This document shows, piece after piece, positions 52,391 to 62,288 of a DNA stretch of 64,000 nucleotides (the first letter of the stretch is position 1; every line of letters starts with the position of its first letter). The notes below the pieces were generated by a model that was given only the letters and a program-made list of their open reading frames with translations, ran no database searches and was not told where the DNA came from. The position numbers were made by a program, and so were the translations under genes. The stretch comes from Ruminiclostridium sp. (GTDB lineage Bacteria > Bacillota > Clostridia > Oscillospirales > Ruminococcaceae): the NCBI GenBank assembly GCA_017941355.1, contig JAGAWN010000032.1:1-64000 (forward strand), in the 5' to 3' direction.

Positions 52391-54319
52391 TCAGCAGTTG
52401 ATCTTGAATCTTGCAACCTGATCCTTGAGCAGCTTGGACTGTCCGGACAGTTCTTCGCAGGAAGCGGCGGTCTGTTCCGCTGTTGCGGAGTTCGTCTGGA
52501 TTACCTGAGATATCTGCTCTACGCCGGTCGTGATCTGACGGATAGACTCGGTCTGTTCCGCGCTTGCGGCAGCGATCTCGGTGATGAGTTCGGCTGTCTG
52601 TGAGGACATATCCTTGACTTCCTTCATGGACTCTGCGGTAGCGAACGCGATCTTGCTGCCCTTATCGACTGCTTCGATAGATGCGGTGATGAGAGATGTT
52701 GTGCTGCTTGCGGCTTCCGCGGATTTGCTTGCGAGGTTACGCACTTCGTCCGCAACGACTGCGAAGCCCTTGCCCGCGTCGCCTGCACGCGCTGCTTCAA
52801 CAGCCGCGTTGAGGGCGAGGATATTTGTCTGGAATGCGATATCTTCGATAGTCTTGATGATCTTTTCGATCTCCTTGGAAGTATCGCTGATCTCGTTCAT
52901 TGCCTGAACCATGTTGTGGATCTCTGTATCCTGGAGATTTACCTTGTCCTGAGTCTGCTTGGACAGATCGCCTGCCTGAGCTGCATTCTGGGCTGTGGTA
53001 GCGATCTGGGTGGATACTTCCGCGATGGTAGCGGAGATCTCCTCGATAGCGGATGCCTGACGTGTTGTACCGTCGGCAAGGGACTGTGAACCCTCAGCCA
53101 TCTGATTGGAGCCTGTGAGGACCTCGTCGGAGGAAACGCTCATGTTGTTGAGTGTCTGACCGAGATCGTCTTCGATCTTGAGGATATTTCTCTCGATCGC
53201 TTCAAATACGCCGGGGTATTTTACGTTGGGAGTTTCGGTGAAGTCGCCGTCAGCCATAGCAGCGAGGATCCTGGAGGAATCACCGACGACATCGTTCATG
53301 CCGTGCTTAGCGGAGCGGAGAACTTCGACGAATCTGCCGACTTCATCGTCAGCGAACTTGAATGTTACGTTTGTGGTATCGAGCTGACCGGCGAGCATTT
53401 CATGCGCATAGCTCTCGGCTTCCTTGAGAGGCTGCGACACACGCTTCATGCAGAAGATGAAGATGAAGAGCGCTATGCCGACTGCTCCTATGATACCGAT
53501 TATTATAGCCATAATGGTTACAGTCGTGAACTCGGTGTCTGCGTCTGTGGAGTCAAATCCAGCAAAGTACGCGCCGACCACGTTGTTCTGATAGTCGAGC
53601 ATTGGCGAATAATAAACGTAGTACGGTTTTCCGTTGATAGTTGCTTTACCGTTATAATCCTGCTTTCCGGTGATAACGACCTTCTCGATCTCGGGAGCCA
53701 TGGTCGTACCGAGCATATTCGCGCCGAGAGTGGTACCGAATCTTACATTGCCGTTGAATACGGTCACATCGCAGTCGCTTGCTTTCTTGCAGTCATCGAG
53801 GTAACCCTGTGCGCTGAGCAGGAAGCCTACTATGTACGCAAAGTTTTCGCCGCCGTGAGAGTTCTGAGATGCGCTTACTATGCAGAGTCTCTCGCCGCTC
53901 TTGACGATACCGGAAATGGACTGACCTTTTGCCACGCCGGAGAAATCAAAAGAGTCGAGCGGGAACTTATCGGATTTGAAAATTATATTGCCGCCGGCAT
54001 CTGCAATACCGCCGAAAAGTTCACTGTGTGAACCGAGATTTTCGGAATAGATGTGGCTCATTGCCTCATTGTTTCTGTTTGTAACAGCTTCGTTGAACGC
54101 CGCGTCCTCAGAGAATATCCTCTCGTAGAGTCCGAGAGTCGCGATCTCGTCCTCGACTGCGCTTTTGAGAGCTACCTCACCGATAGCTGCCTTTTCTTTC
54201 AGAATATTGTCATTGTACCCCGAAAAAGAAACGAGCGTACTTACCACCAGCGCTGCTATTACTACAATGATACAGATCGTAGTAATAACTACTATCTGCG
54301 TTCCGAGTTTTTTGAACAT
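52391..54319 (-). CDS. Methyl-accepting chemotaxis protein
   Basis: 642 residues. One N-terminal membrane helix, a periplasmic-type cache sensor domain (about 35-260), a second helix, HAMP-like linker and the signalling domain with the highly conserved hairpin tip [23 protein letters not shown]...[10 protein letters not shown]. It senses an extracellular ligand and controls CheA. GGAGGTCGAATTCAAAA precedes the ATG. No flagellar or che gene is adjacent. Its leader contains an inverted repeat at 54337-54397. Confidence 0.93.
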   Translation of the reverse strand: MFKKLGTQIVVITTICIIVVIAALVVSTLVSFSGYNDNILKEKAAIGEVALKSAVEDEIATLGLYERIFSEDAAFNEAVTNRNNEAMSHIYSENLGSHSELFGGIADAGGNIIFKSDKFPLDSFDFSGVAKGQSISGIVKSGERLCIVSASQNSHGGENFAYIVGFLLSAQGYLDDCKKASDCDVTVFNGNVRFGTTLGANMLGTTMAPEIEKVVITGKQDYNGKATINGKPYYVYYSPMLDYQNNVVGAYFAGFDSTDADTEFTTVTIMAIIIGIIGAVGIALFIFIFCMKRVSQPLKEAESYAHEMLAGQLDTTNVTFKFADDEVGRFVEVLRSAKHGMNDVVGDSSRILAAMADGDFTETPNVKYPGVFEAIERNILKIEDDLGQTLNNMSVSSDEVLTGSNQMAEGSQSLADGTTRQASAIEEISATIAEVSTQIATTAQNAAQAGDLSKQTQDKVNLQDTEIHNMVQAMNEISDTSKEIEKIIKTIEDIAFQTNILALNAAVEAARAGDAGKGFAVVADEVRNLASKSAEAASSTTSLITASIEAVDKGSKIAFATAESMKEVKDMSSQTAELITEIAAASAEQTESIRQITTGVEQISQVIQTNSATAEQTAASCEELSGQSKLLKDQVARFKINC

Positions 54320-54336
54320 TTTTGAATTCGACCTCC

Positions 54337-54397
54337 AATTATGTATAAAATAACGCTGAATCCGACAAAAAACGTTTTGTAAGCGTCATACATAATT
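54337..54397 (-). promoter_or_regulatory. Inverted repeat in the MCP leader
   Basis: AATTATGTAT (54337-54346) / ATACATAATT (54388-54397), with ACGCT / AGCGT inside. It lies just upstream of the MCP ribosome binding site. The rest of 54398-54619 is AT-rich with no clear gene. Confidence 0.5.
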
Positions 54398-54619
54398 TTA
54401 TCAGTTATGAATAAATTTGTCAACAAAAAGAGTAATATTAACTATATTTCGACAATATTAACAAACATTGTTGCACTTTTAACGAAGCGTTGTTCATATC
54501 GGGTGTATTTGCGAACTTTTATCTTATATCTGGCTCAAATTTCCGCTTATAAACAGCAAAATATAAACTATACTAACCGCATAGAACATTTCTCAGGAAA
54601 TACAGAAAGGGCTGTTTAT

Positions 54620-55063
54620 ATGAAACTGACGGAAAACGAATACGGGGTGCTCGCCAAAAGGCGCTCTCCGAATACAAAAATGTATAAGACTGTTCCCGCC
54701 GCATTCGCTGTCGGGGGAATTATATGCTGCATAGGGCAGTTATTGACAAATATATACAGATCGGTCGGTATCGCGGAAACCACTGCCGGAACTCTCACAT
54801 CAGTCACACTTGTGTTTCTGAGCGCTGTGCTTACCGGATTCGGTCTTTACGACAAGATCGCAAAGCACGCGGGAGCCGGTACACTCGTGCCTATAACCGG
54901 CTTCGCGAACGCCGTGGTATCGCCTGCGCTTGAATTCAAAACAGAGGGTTATGTACTGGGCGTAGGAGCAAAGATCTTCATTATTGCCGGACCTGTTATT
55001 GTCTATGGATTGGCGGCTTCCGCGGTTTACGGCGTTATTCTGTTCATAATACAGACGCCGTAG
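54620..55063 (+). CDS. spoVAC: Stage V sporulation protein AC
   Basis: 147 residues, four membrane helices, with the family features GGIICCIGQLLTNIY, AKHAGAGTLVPITGFANAVVSPALEFKTEG. SpoVAC is a mechanosensitive channel-like protein for dipicolinate passage across the spore inner membrane. The start at 54620 follows AGAAAGGGCTGTTTAT; the longer frame upstream is not conserved. It is the first gene of a three-gene spoVA operon. Confidence 0.95.
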   Translation: MKLTENEYGVLAKRRSPNTKMYKTVPAAFAVGGIICCIGQLLTNIYRSVGIAETTAGTLTSVTLVFLSAVLTGFGLYDKIAKHAGAGTLVPITGFANAVVSPALEFKTEGYVLGVGAKIFIIAGPVIVYGLAASAVYGVILFIIQTP

Positions 55064-55076
55064 GAAAGGAGCAAAA

Positions 55077-56102
55077 ATGAGCAGATTCGTGAAAAATGGA
55101 ACTGTTGAGATGAAAAACGTTCCGTCGATCGTATCATACGGAAGTGCTGTCGGAAGAATGGAGGGCGAGGGTCCCCTCGGAAGCTGCTTTGATTATGTCA
55201 GCGAGGATTCGGCTTTCGGTGAGAACACATGGGAAAAGGCGGAGAGCCGCTTGCAGCAGCACGCGTTTGAGCAGGCACTTCTTCGCGGCAGTATTGCAGA
55301 AAGTGACATCAGCTTCGTTTTTGCCGGCGATCTGCTGAACCAGTGTACAGGTTCTGCGTACAGTATGCGCAACAACGGAGCGCGTTTCGTAGGGCTTTAC
55401 GGGGCTTGTTCGACAATGGCGGAAAGTCTGTGTATGGCGGCGGTATTTGCCGACAGCCTTGAGGGAACGCTGAACGCGGCGCTGACTTCTTCCCATTTCT
55501 GCTCCGCCGAGCGGCAGTTCCGGTTCCCGGAGACTTACGGAGGACAGCGTCCTCCCACATCGCAGTGGACAGCAACTGCAAGCGGCTGTGTAATAGTGGG
55601 AAAGCATGAAGCGCCGCCGTTCATAAAAACCATAACTATAGGAACAATTATAGATATGGGCATAAAAGACGCTAACAATATGGGCGCGGCAATGGCTCCC
55701 GCGGCGTATGATACGATAAAGACGCACTTTGAAAACACAGGCACATCGCCGGAGGACTACGATCTTATCCTGACGGGGGATCTCGGTTATGTGGGGAGTG
55801 AGATACTGCGGGATCTGTTCCTGCAGGACGGTGTGCTGCTCGGAGAACGGTACAACGACTGCGGGCTGATGCTGTTTGACAGGAAGAAACAGGACGTACA
55901 CGCCGGCGGATCGGGCTGCGGGTGCAGCGCTTCGGTGCTGTGCGGTCACATTCTCGGAAGGATAAAGAGCGGGGAACTGAAAAACGTGCTGTTTACCGCT
56001 ACCGGCGCACTGATGTCAACCACTCTGGTGCAGCAGGGTGAAAGTATTCCGGGAATAGCGCACAGTGTTCATATTTCTTTTGACGGTGAACAAGGAGGGT
56101 AA
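55077..56102 (+). CDS. spoVAD: Stage V sporulation protein AD
   Basis: 341 residues with a thiolase-like fold, the family's dipicolinate-binding protein (LNQCTGSAYSMR; FVGLYGACSTMAESL; GGSGCGCSASVL). GGAAAGGAGCAAAA precedes the ATG. It lies 13 nt after spoVAC. Confidence 0.97.
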   Translation: MSRFVKNGTVEMKNVPSIVSYGSAVGRMEGEGPLGSCFDYVSEDSAFGENTWEKAESRLQQHAFEQALLRGSIAESDISFVFAGDLLNQCTGSAYSMRNNGARFVGLYGACSTMAESLCMAAVFADSLEGTLNAALTSSHFCSAERQFRFPETYGGQRPPTSQWTATASGCVIVGKHEAPPFIKTITIGTIIDMGIKDANNMGAAMAPAAYDTIKTHFENTGTSPEDYDLILTGDLGYVGSEILRDLFLQDGVLLGERYNDCGLMLFDRKKQDVHAGGSGCGCSASVLCGHILGRIKSGELKNVLFTATGALMSTTLVQQGESIPGIAHSVHISFDGEQGG

Positions 56103-56103
56103 T

Positions 56104-56475
56104 ATGGAATATTTATGGGCTTTTCTTGCAGGCGGCTTGCTGTGCGCTGCAGGGCAGGTGCTGATAGATCTTACGTCTATGACTCCCGCGAGGATCCTTG
56201 TAACTTATGTTGTTGCCGGAGTATTTCTGGGAGCTGTCGGTATATATGAGCCGTTTGTACAGTTCGCGGGCGCAGGAGCAACAGTACCGCTTACCGGGTT
56301 CGGGTATCTGCTTGCAAAAGGAGTGAGGAACGCGGTCGCGGAGAACGGGCTGCTCGGTGCGATAACCGGCGGACTCGAAGCCTGTGCCGGGGGGATTACG
56401 GCAGCCGTTATCTTCGCGCTGATCGTGGCACTTGTTTTCAGCAGGGGAGATAAAACAGCGAAAATAATGGGATAG
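56104..56475 (+). CDS. spoVAE: Stage V sporulation protein AE (C-terminal type)
   Basis: 123 residues with three to four membrane helices and the conserved VQFAGAGATVPLTGFGYLLAKG motif, related to SpoVAC. The start at 56104 follows AAGGAGGGTAAT and is 1 nt after the spoVAD stop. It forms the membrane part of the dipicolinate channel with SpoVAC. Confidence 0.95.
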   Translation: MEYLWAFLAGGLLCAAGQVLIDLTSMTPARILVTYVVAGVFLGAVGIYEPFVQFAGAGATVPLTGFGYLLAKGVRNAVAENGLLGAITGGLEACAGGITAAVIFALIVALVFSRGDKTAKIMG

Positions 56476-56504
56476 GCAAGAAACATTTGCGGCGGAGCAG
56501 GCTC

Positions 56505-56692
56505 AGTCTGTCGAAAAGGGAACTTTTTCGACAGACGTACTACGCGGACAGTGCAAGCCTACGCGGCTGGATCGCGGCAGGAAGAATCCTGCACCCATGC
56601 CGTTTTACGGAGATTTGAACATCTGCGAAAAGAAAATAGCCTTTATTGAAAAACAGAGAGCAGACTCAATGTGAACCGGGTCTGCTCTTTTT
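56505..56692 (+). terminator. Hairpins and terminator after spoVAE
   Basis: First stem GTCTGTCGAAAA / TTTTTCGACAGAC (near 56510-56540), then AGAGCAGAC / GTCTGCTCT followed by TTTTT (56658-56692), the likely terminator. Confidence 0.7.
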
Positions 56693-56713
56693 GCTTTGTA
56701 TTGGGAGGAACGA

Positions 56714-57061
56714 TCAGAACAGCGAACTTACCGCTATTCCTGCCGCGATCAGCACCATTCCTATTATCTGCCGGATCGTCAGCTTTTCTTTCAGAAAGAT
56801 GTAGCTGAGAACAGCGACAAAGATGTAACCGGTGGCTTCAAGTGCCGGTGACAGCGAGAGAGGGACTACTTTAAGACCGTACATGGTTATCAGCGTGCAG
56901 CCGAAAAAGAGTGCGTATGCAACGATCACAAGCGGGTTAAGGTATTCCCGCAGACGAGAGGGATAGGTTTTTTGCGCGCTTTTTTTCAGCATTATCTGCG
57001 AAACGGCGGATATGAACGCACCGAGTACGATGATGCAGGAAAACAGGAACATTTCACTCAT
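56714..57061 (-). CDS. SMR/EamA-type small membrane transporter, second subunit
   Basis: 115 residues, four helices, with SLSPALEATGYIFVAVLSYIFLKEKLTIRQIIGMVLIAAGI, the pattern of SMR/DMT half-transporters. The ATG at 57061 overlaps the end of the upstream partner by 8 nt. A heterodimer is likely; relatives export drugs or flip lipid-linked sugars. Confidence 0.85.
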   Translation of the reverse strand: MSEMFLFSCIIVLGAFISAVSQIMLKKSAQKTYPSRLREYLNPLVIVAYALFFGCTLITMYGLKVVPLSLSPALEATGYIFVAVLSYIFLKEKLTIRQIIGMVLIAAGIAVSSLF

Positions 57062-57443
57062 TGTCCGTTCCCTCCCCGTTTTCCGAAACTGCACCGTCGG
57101 AGGACTTGCCGCCCGTTACCATGAGGATTATCCCTGCGAGTATCAGCACTGCGCCGATGATGTTGGCGGGAGTGAGCGTTTCGCGGAAAACCGTGACTCC
57201 CCAGATCATGCCCCATATAACCGTGACCGATTTGTTGGCATAAGCGGTGTTGAGAGGGACCTTTTTCAATACCTGCTGCCACAGGATCGCGTAAACTGCC
57301 AGCGAAAGCAGCACAAGCCCGTACAGCAGGATCCAGTCGAATGACAGGAAATCCTTTGATGCCGCGGCTTTTGAGCATATACTGCCCAGTGAGTATATGA
57401 AAACTATCGTGTGCAGTATTATATACGGTAGAACTTTTTTCAT
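57054..57443 (-). CDS. SMR/EamA-type small membrane transporter, first subunit
   Basis: 129 residues, four helices, LNTAYANKSVTVIWGMIWGVTVFRETLTPANIIGAVLILAGI. Its C-terminus is a charged tail rich in G, S and E. It is transcribed with the partner gene and overlaps it. The substrate is unknown. Confidence 0.85.
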   Translation of the reverse strand: MKKVLPYIILHTIVFIYSLGSICSKAAASKDFLSFDWILLYGLVLLSLAVYAILWQQVLKKVPLNTAYANKSVTVIWGMIWGVTVFRETLTPANIIGAVLILAGIILMVTGGKSSDGAVSENGEGTDNE

Positions 57444-57477
57444 CGGTATGACCCTTTCGGCTTTTTTCTAAATGATA

Positions 57478-58455
57478 TCACTTTCCGACGTTTTTGTCAA
57501 GCGTGAAACTGTCGCCGCAATCCGCTTTGCGCGCGTTTTTGAAAAGCTTCGAGGATTTCGTGATCTTCATATCGGATACCCCGCCGGAAGTGCAGACGTG
57601 AAGCGTTACAAACCCGCTTGCAGTCTGAGGGCGGCGGAGAATACGCGCTTCGCAGGGGGTGAAGCTGCCGCGGACAGCCGCTATGCAGCAGAATTTTTCG
57701 TCCTCGTAAGGCACGTCACCGCCTTTGAGCTGCTTGTGCAGCTTTGAACGTGCCGCGCGGGCTGTAAAGTGACACCAGTCACCGTCGGGAAGCGGACACT
57801 CCCCGATATCCGGGCAGGGAAAAGCGATCCCGGCACCTCTGTCGGTCAGCAGCTTCCGGAAATGCAGGATATTGGCGTAGCCTTTTGGTGTTCCCGGCTC
57901 GGTGATGAGCAGCAGCTTGTCCGAATGTTCCCAAAGCGTGAGAAGAGCGCGCTCCCTGTCCTTTTCCGTCAGCTCTCCGAGCATATAGCAGGCTGTTATC
58001 AGATCGTAATGCCGGGGAAGAGAGCCGCGGGTAATGTCGAGATCGTGCCACACTGCGGGAACGGCGATCTGTGCTTCACGCATCAGCATTTCCCCGATCC
58101 TGCGCATCTCCGGTTCCCGCTCAAAACAGCTGATATCTTCAAGACCGTCAGTCAGGATGCTTGCAGCCCATGCAGCCGCGCCTGTTCCCGCACCGATGTC
58201 GGCGGCAGTCCTTATCGTACATTCCGTTCTGCGCAGCGTATGCTCCAGAGCGGTGCTTACCGCCGCGAAAGTTGCGGGCATTCGTGTTACCGCATAGGCG
58301 GCGATGTCGGCAGGACTTGCCGCAAGCACCGAGCCGCTGCCTTTTTCTTCGCGGTATCTTGCGGAAAGCGAAGCTGCCGCCGCCGCAAGAGTCTTGTGAT
58401 CGAATGTCAGCGCGTAGGATTCCGCTGCGGTTTTTATTTCATCGGGAAACTGCAT
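57478..58455 (-). CDS. Rsm22-family Fe-S methyltransferase-like protein
   Basis: 325 residues. The SAM-binding motif AADIGAGTGAAAWAA is followed by YDLITACYMLGEL. A four-cysteine cluster (CPDIGEC, WCHF, KFCC) matches the iron-sulfur binding motif of Rsm22 proteins, which assist small ribosomal subunit assembly. The start at 58455 (MQFPDEIKTAAES) follows TATGGAGGTTTTGTC. It may be cotranscribed with aroF; a GC-rich hairpin at 58476-58504 separates them. Confidence 0.85.
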   Translation of the reverse strand: MQFPDEIKTAAESYALTFDHKTLAAAAASLSARYREEKGSGSVLAASPADIAAYAVTRMPATFAAVSTALEHTLRRTECTIRTAADIGAGTGAAAWAASILTDGLEDISCFEREPEMRRIGEMLMREAQIAVPAVWHDLDITRGSLPRHYDLITACYMLGELTEKDRERALLTLWEHSDKLLLITEPGTPKGYANILHFRKLLTDRGAGIAFPCPDIGECPLPDGDWCHFTARAARSKLHKQLKGGDVPYEDEKFCCIAAVRGSFTPCEARILRRPQTASGFVTLHVCTSGGVSDMKITKSSKLFKNARKADCGDSFTLDKNVGK

Positions 58456-58475
58456 GACAAAACCTCCATAAATAT

Positions 58476-58504
58476 CCCCGTCCGGATAAAGTCTCGGACG
58501 GGGA
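58476..58504 (-). terminator. Stem-loop between aroF and the Rsm22 gene
   Basis: CCCCGTCC / GGACGGGG with an 11-13-nt loop. It lacks a long T run on the minus strand, so it may only partly terminate or stabilise the message. Confidence 0.5.
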
Positions 58505-58516
58505 GGGTGATATGCG

Positions 58517-59545
58517 TTAAAGTACGTCCGCAAGCTCGAGAATGAGCTTTTCGGTCTTTGTCCAGCCGAGACAGGGATCGGTGATGGACTTTCCGTAGAT
58601 GCCCTCGCCTATCTTCTGAGCGCCGTCCTCGATGTAGCTTTCGATCATCAGTCCCTTGACAAAGCCGTTCAGTTCATCGCTGTGGCGTTTGCTGTAGAGG
58701 ACTTCTTTTGCTATGCGGATCTGCTCCTCATACTTCTTGCCGGAGTTTGCGTGGTTGCAGTCAACTATCACCGACATATTCCTGAGGTTCTTCGCGGTGT
58801 ACATCTGATAGATGAGTTTAAGATCCTCGTAGTGGTAGTTCGGGATTGCGTTGCCGTGTTTGTTGGTATATCCGCGGAGGATAGCGTGAGCGTAGGGATT
58901 GCCGTCAGTGGTCACTTCCCAGCCGCGGTAGATGAACATATGCGGGCTTTGAGCCGCGGTTATGGAGTTTAGCATTACGGAATAGTCGCCGCTGGTGGGG
59001 TTTTTCATTCCGACGGGACCGTCGATGCCGCTGGAAAGCAGTCTGTGCTCCTGATTTTCCACGGAACGCGCTCCTACCGCATTGTAGGAAAGGATATCCG
59101 AAAGGTAGCGGTAATTCTCCGGATACAGCATTTCGTCCGCACAGGTGAAGCCGGTCTCCTCTATTGCGCGGGTGTGCAGCCGGCGTACAGCGATTATGCC
59201 GTCCAGCATATTCTCGGCACGGTTGGGGTCAGGCTGGTGGAGCATACCTTTGTAGCCCTCTCCTGTGGTACGGGGCTTTCCGGTATAGATGCGGGGGATA
59301 ATGAAGATCTTGTCTTTTACCTTTTCCTGAACTGCGGCAAGGCGGGAGATGTAGTCCATTACCGCGTCCTCTCTGTCGGCGGAGCAGGGACCTATTATCA
59401 GAATGAATCTCTTGTCCTCTCCTCTGAATATTGCTTTCATTTCCTCGTCACGCTCTGCCTTTGTCTTTGCGACGCTTTCCGAGAGCGGGTAAAGCTCCTT
59501 TATAAGCTTCGGGATCGGGAGCTTTCTGTTGAATGTCATGCCCAT
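58517..59545 (-). CDS. aroF: 3-deoxy-7-phosphoheptulonate synthase (AroF/G type)
   Basis: 342 residues of the class I DAHP synthase family: FILIIGPCSADREDAVMDYI, the PRTTGEGYKGMLHQPDPN substrate loop, GARSVENQEHRLLSSGIDGPVGMKNPTSG and VIVDCNHANSGK. It begins the shikimate pathway. The ATG at 59545 follows CAGGAGGAAAAACAA. Feedback by an aromatic amino acid is typical of the family but which one cannot be told. Confidence 0.95.
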   Translation of the reverse strand: MGMTFNRKLPIPKLIKELYPLSESVAKTKAERDEEMKAIFRGEDKRFILIIGPCSADREDAVMDYISRLAAVQEKVKDKIFIIPRIYTGKPRTTGEGYKGMLHQPDPNRAENMLDGIIAVRRLHTRAIEETGFTCADEMLYPENYRYLSDILSYNAVGARSVENQEHRLLSSGIDGPVGMKNPTSGDYSVMLNSITAAQSPHMFIYRGWEVTTDGNPYAHAILRGYTNKHGNAIPNYHYEDLKLIYQMYTAKNLRNMSVIVDCNHANSGKKYEEQIRIAKEVLYSKRHSDELNGFVKGLMIESYIEDGAQKIGEGIYGKSITDPCLGWTKTEKLILELADVL

Positions 59546-59709
59546 TTGTTTTTCCTCCTGTTGTGTTGATGAAATTTGGTTTGTTATATAATCAATAAAT
59601 ATTTTGAACATTGTCAAATTAATTTATTGCTTTTACCTAAAAGCGGTTTCAACTGCTAAAATATCCGGGCTTTTTTTTGCAGGTCATACAGACCTGCAAA
59701 ATTTAATAC

Positions 59710-60180
59710 TTATTCGTTTGTTTCGCTGTTTTCAACTTTGGAGTTAAGAAACACGCACAGCTTTCCGAGACTATCGGCGATCTTGCCGTACTCTTCCTCA
59801 GACATATCCTGTTTTGCGGATTTTATGAGGCTGTTCTGGAACGTATGATGTGCGTTGTATGCTTTTTCGCCTTTTGCGGTAAGCTTTACTTTTACGGAAC
59901 GTCCGTCATTTGAACATTCGCTTTTTTCTGCGATCCTTTTGCTGCACAGCTTGTTCACAGCGACTGTGGTGGAGGGGCGGGTGATATCAAGTTCACTTGC
60001 TATCGAGCTGATCGTGGGACCGTCGTTTCCTTTTGTGAGAGAACGGATACATTCTATAAGATTAAGCTCATTTACCGTCAGGTCTGCGCAGTTCTTGTTA
60101 TCCCTCAGTCCCGTTGCTTCGAGTTTTACTACAGTGTGATAAAGCTTATATAAGGTGTTTCCCAATTCGAGTTCACTCAT
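59710..60180 (-). CDS. MarR-family regulator
   Basis: 156 residues: winged-helix core ISSIASELDITRPSTTVAVNKLCSKRIAEKSECSNDGRSVKVKLTA with flanking dimerisation helices. The start at 60180 follows CAGGAGAAGACATA. It lies 160 nt upstream of aroF in the same direction but with an intervening region, so it may be separate. The ligand is unknown. The gap 60181-60619 is AT-rich and carries no obvious gene. Confidence 0.9.
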   Translation of the reverse strand: MSELELGNTLYKLYHTVVKLEATGLRDNKNCADLTVNELNLIECIRSLTKGNDGPTISSIASELDITRPSTTVAVNKLCSKRIAEKSECSNDGRSVKVKLTAKGEKAYNAHHTFQNSLIKSAKQDMSEEEYGKIADSLGKLCVFLNSKVENSETNE

Positions 60181-60619
60181 TATGTCTTCTCCTGTTCTTC
60201 TGATACTGCCGTGAAGTACGCGGACACCGGCAGTATATGATCGCCGTCGCTGGTTACATATAAGAATGCCGCTAAGAAGTCCGGAACACATGAATACCGC
60301 GAAGACGAATAAATGTTATGAATGATATTTCTTTAACATTACCATTATACCACATAAAAAAAACAATGTCAATACCGTTTTTGACAAAAATCATAAAAAT
60401 TTTAACATCATTTTTCCGGCTGCCTTTTATTAAGGATAATCGGCTGTATTAAAATGAATGAGGAAAAAAAGCACCGAAAAAAAACCGGATATAGTTGAAA
60501 TAAGTCACTAAATGTGATATAATCTCATTGTATGGGGTTCATATATTTGTCAGAATCGCCAAACGCATGATATCAGAAATGTTAAAATTTATGACTGTGC
60601 ATCAAAGGAGGCAGAAGCA

Positions 60620-61102
60620 GTGGCTAAAGAAACAAAAACAAACGCTATGCGTTTTCTGGAGAAGAACAGGATAAAGTATGAGGAACAAAGCTACGAGTGC
60701 GGAGAGTTTGTTGACGGCATAACTACGGCAAACGCTCTGGGGCAGCCGCTTGAAAAGACGTTCAAGACGCTTGTTGCGCACGGTAAGAGCGGAAATTACT
60801 ACTGTTTCCTGATACCGGTTGACAGGGAACTTGACCTGAAGAAAGCCGCGGCAAGCGTGGGAGAGAAGTCCGTGGAGCTGCTCCCGCTGAAAGATCTTAC
60901 GGCTGTAACGGGGTATGTGCGCGGCGGCTGCACGCCGATAGGCATGAAGAAGCAGTTTGTGACAGTTATTCACAACTCCGCCGAGACCTTGCCGGAATTC
61001 TGGATAAGCGGCGGCAGGATAGGCTTGCAGATAAAGCTTTCGCCGAAGGATCTTGCTGACGCGATACGCGGAAAGTTCGCGGATATTCTGTTAAGCCGGT
61101 GA
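60620..61102 (+). CDS. ybaK: Cys-tRNA(Pro)/aminoacyl-tRNA deacylase (YbaK/EbsC)
   Basis: 160 residues with the YbaK fold: VDGITTANALGQPLEKTFKTLV, the catalytic lysine in KTLV, and GYVRGGCTPIGMKKQF, where the GGxxP loop hydrolyses mischarged Cys-tRNA(Pro). The GTG start follows AAAGGAGGCAGAAGCA. It converges on dprA with a 12-nt overlap. Confidence 0.95.
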   Translation: MAKETKTNAMRFLEKNRIKYEEQSYECGEFVDGITTANALGQPLEKTFKTLVAHGKSGNYYCFLIPVDRELDLKKAAASVGEKSVELLPLKDLTAVTGYVRGGCTPIGMKKQFVTVIHNSAETLPEFWISGGRIGLQIKLSPKDLADAIRGKFADILLSR

Positions 61103-62275
61103 ATAGCGGTTGCCGGAGCCTGAAAGCATATCCGACATTTCAAGATCGAGCAGCACTTCCGAAACCGTTTCGGCGGGCAGTCCGGTGCCGGATATGATCT
61201 CCTCCGAGGAAACGGGGGACAGGCTCCCGGCAATAAAGCTGTACACTGTGTACTGCTCGTCGGATTCAAAGGCTTCCCGTCCGGGCAGCTTTGCCGTATT
61301 CTCGGCTGGCTGCTCTTTTTCATGTTCCGTATCCGATCCTTGCTTTTGGTTCTGCGGAGCGGAGGCGGATCTCTTGCTGTTCTTGCGGAAAGCTTCCTTT
61401 TTGACCTCGCTGCCGCTGTTTTCCTTCTTCATTGCACTGGCAAACGCGTTTTCGATGCTCTTTTCGCTGAGATACAGCTTTGCGCCGCCTCGGACTGCAT
61501 TGACCGCACCGGCGTACTCTTTGGCAAAGATATTGTTCGGAGGCAGGAACAGCGGGGCATACGAATACTCGGCGGTTGCCAGAGCACCGCTGTTTTCGCC
61601 CGCCTGCAGAACCAGCGTGACGTATGAGATACCGCCGATTATGCGGGAACGCCGCCGGAAGCTGCCCTGACCGGTGTGGGTCTTAGGCATATACTCCGAG
61701 ATCAGCAGACCTCCGTTTGACAGCAGGAAACTGCGCAGCGACTTGCTGCCTGCGGGGTATGTCTGTGAAAACCCGCAGGGCATGACTTCTATGAAAGGTA
61801 TCCCGGATCTCATTGCGTTCAGGCAGGTGAGCTGATCGCAGCCCTCGGAAAGAGAGCTTACTATCGCATATTCGCCGCCGAGCCGCTCCAGTATCTGCGG
61901 AAGTGCGTACTCGGTGTATGGAGTTACTTTGCGTGAGCCTACCACAGTTATCAGCTTCTTGTGCAGCAGGCTGGTATCTCCCTGCGCAAACAGCGCGCAC
62001 GGCGGAGAAGCCGTCCGGCGAAGGTGCGCGGGGTAATCCGGCGATTCCCATGTTATTATGCTGACACCGCTGTTCGCTATGCTGTCACAGAGGGTCTGAG
62101 CCTTGGAAAGTGGTATCTTTTCCGCGCGGGAGATGTTTTGCATCCCGGCAAGAGAAACGTTCTTCTCAAAGCTTTTATAGACGTTTTCCGCTGTTCCGAA
62201 TCGTTTTATAAGCTCGGATATCTCCGGTGAACTCTCGCCGAAAGCAAGCAGCAGCCAGATGTAGTATTTCTCCAT
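61091..62275 (-). CDS. dprA: DprA/Smf-family DNA-processing protein
   Basis: 394 residues. The SAM-like N-terminus (RFGTAENVYKSFEKNVSLAGM) is followed by a Rossmann core: ITVVGSRKVTPYTEYAL, VMPCGFSQTYPAGSKSL, GGLLISEYMP, FRRRSRIIGGIS. The C-terminal winged-helix domain is YTVYSFIAGSLSPVSSEEIIS. The usual SGxAxGID motif is changed (SSLSEGCDQL), so this is a divergent DprA. It binds single-stranded DNA and loads RecA in transformation. The start at 62275 follows AATGACAGGAAAAACGAA. Confidence 0.85.
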   Translation of the reverse strand: MEKYYIWLLLAFGESSPEISELIKRFGTAENVYKSFEKNVSLAGMQNISRAEKIPLSKAQTLCDSIANSGVSIITWESPDYPAHLRRTASPPCALFAQGDTSLLHKKLITVVGSRKVTPYTEYALPQILERLGGEYAIVSSLSEGCDQLTCLNAMRSGIPFIEVMPCGFSQTYPAGSKSLRSFLLSNGGLLISEYMPKTHTGQGSFRRRSRIIGGISYVTLVLQAGENSGALATAEYSYAPLFLPPNNIFAKEYAGAVNAVRGGAKLYLSEKSIENAFASAMKKENSGSEVKKEAFRKNSKRSASAPQNQKQGSDTEHEKEQPAENTAKLPGREAFESDEQYTVYSFIAGSLSPVSSEEIISGTGLPAETVSEVLLDLEMSDMLSGSGNRYSPA

Positions 62276-62288
62276 TTCGTTTTTCCTG

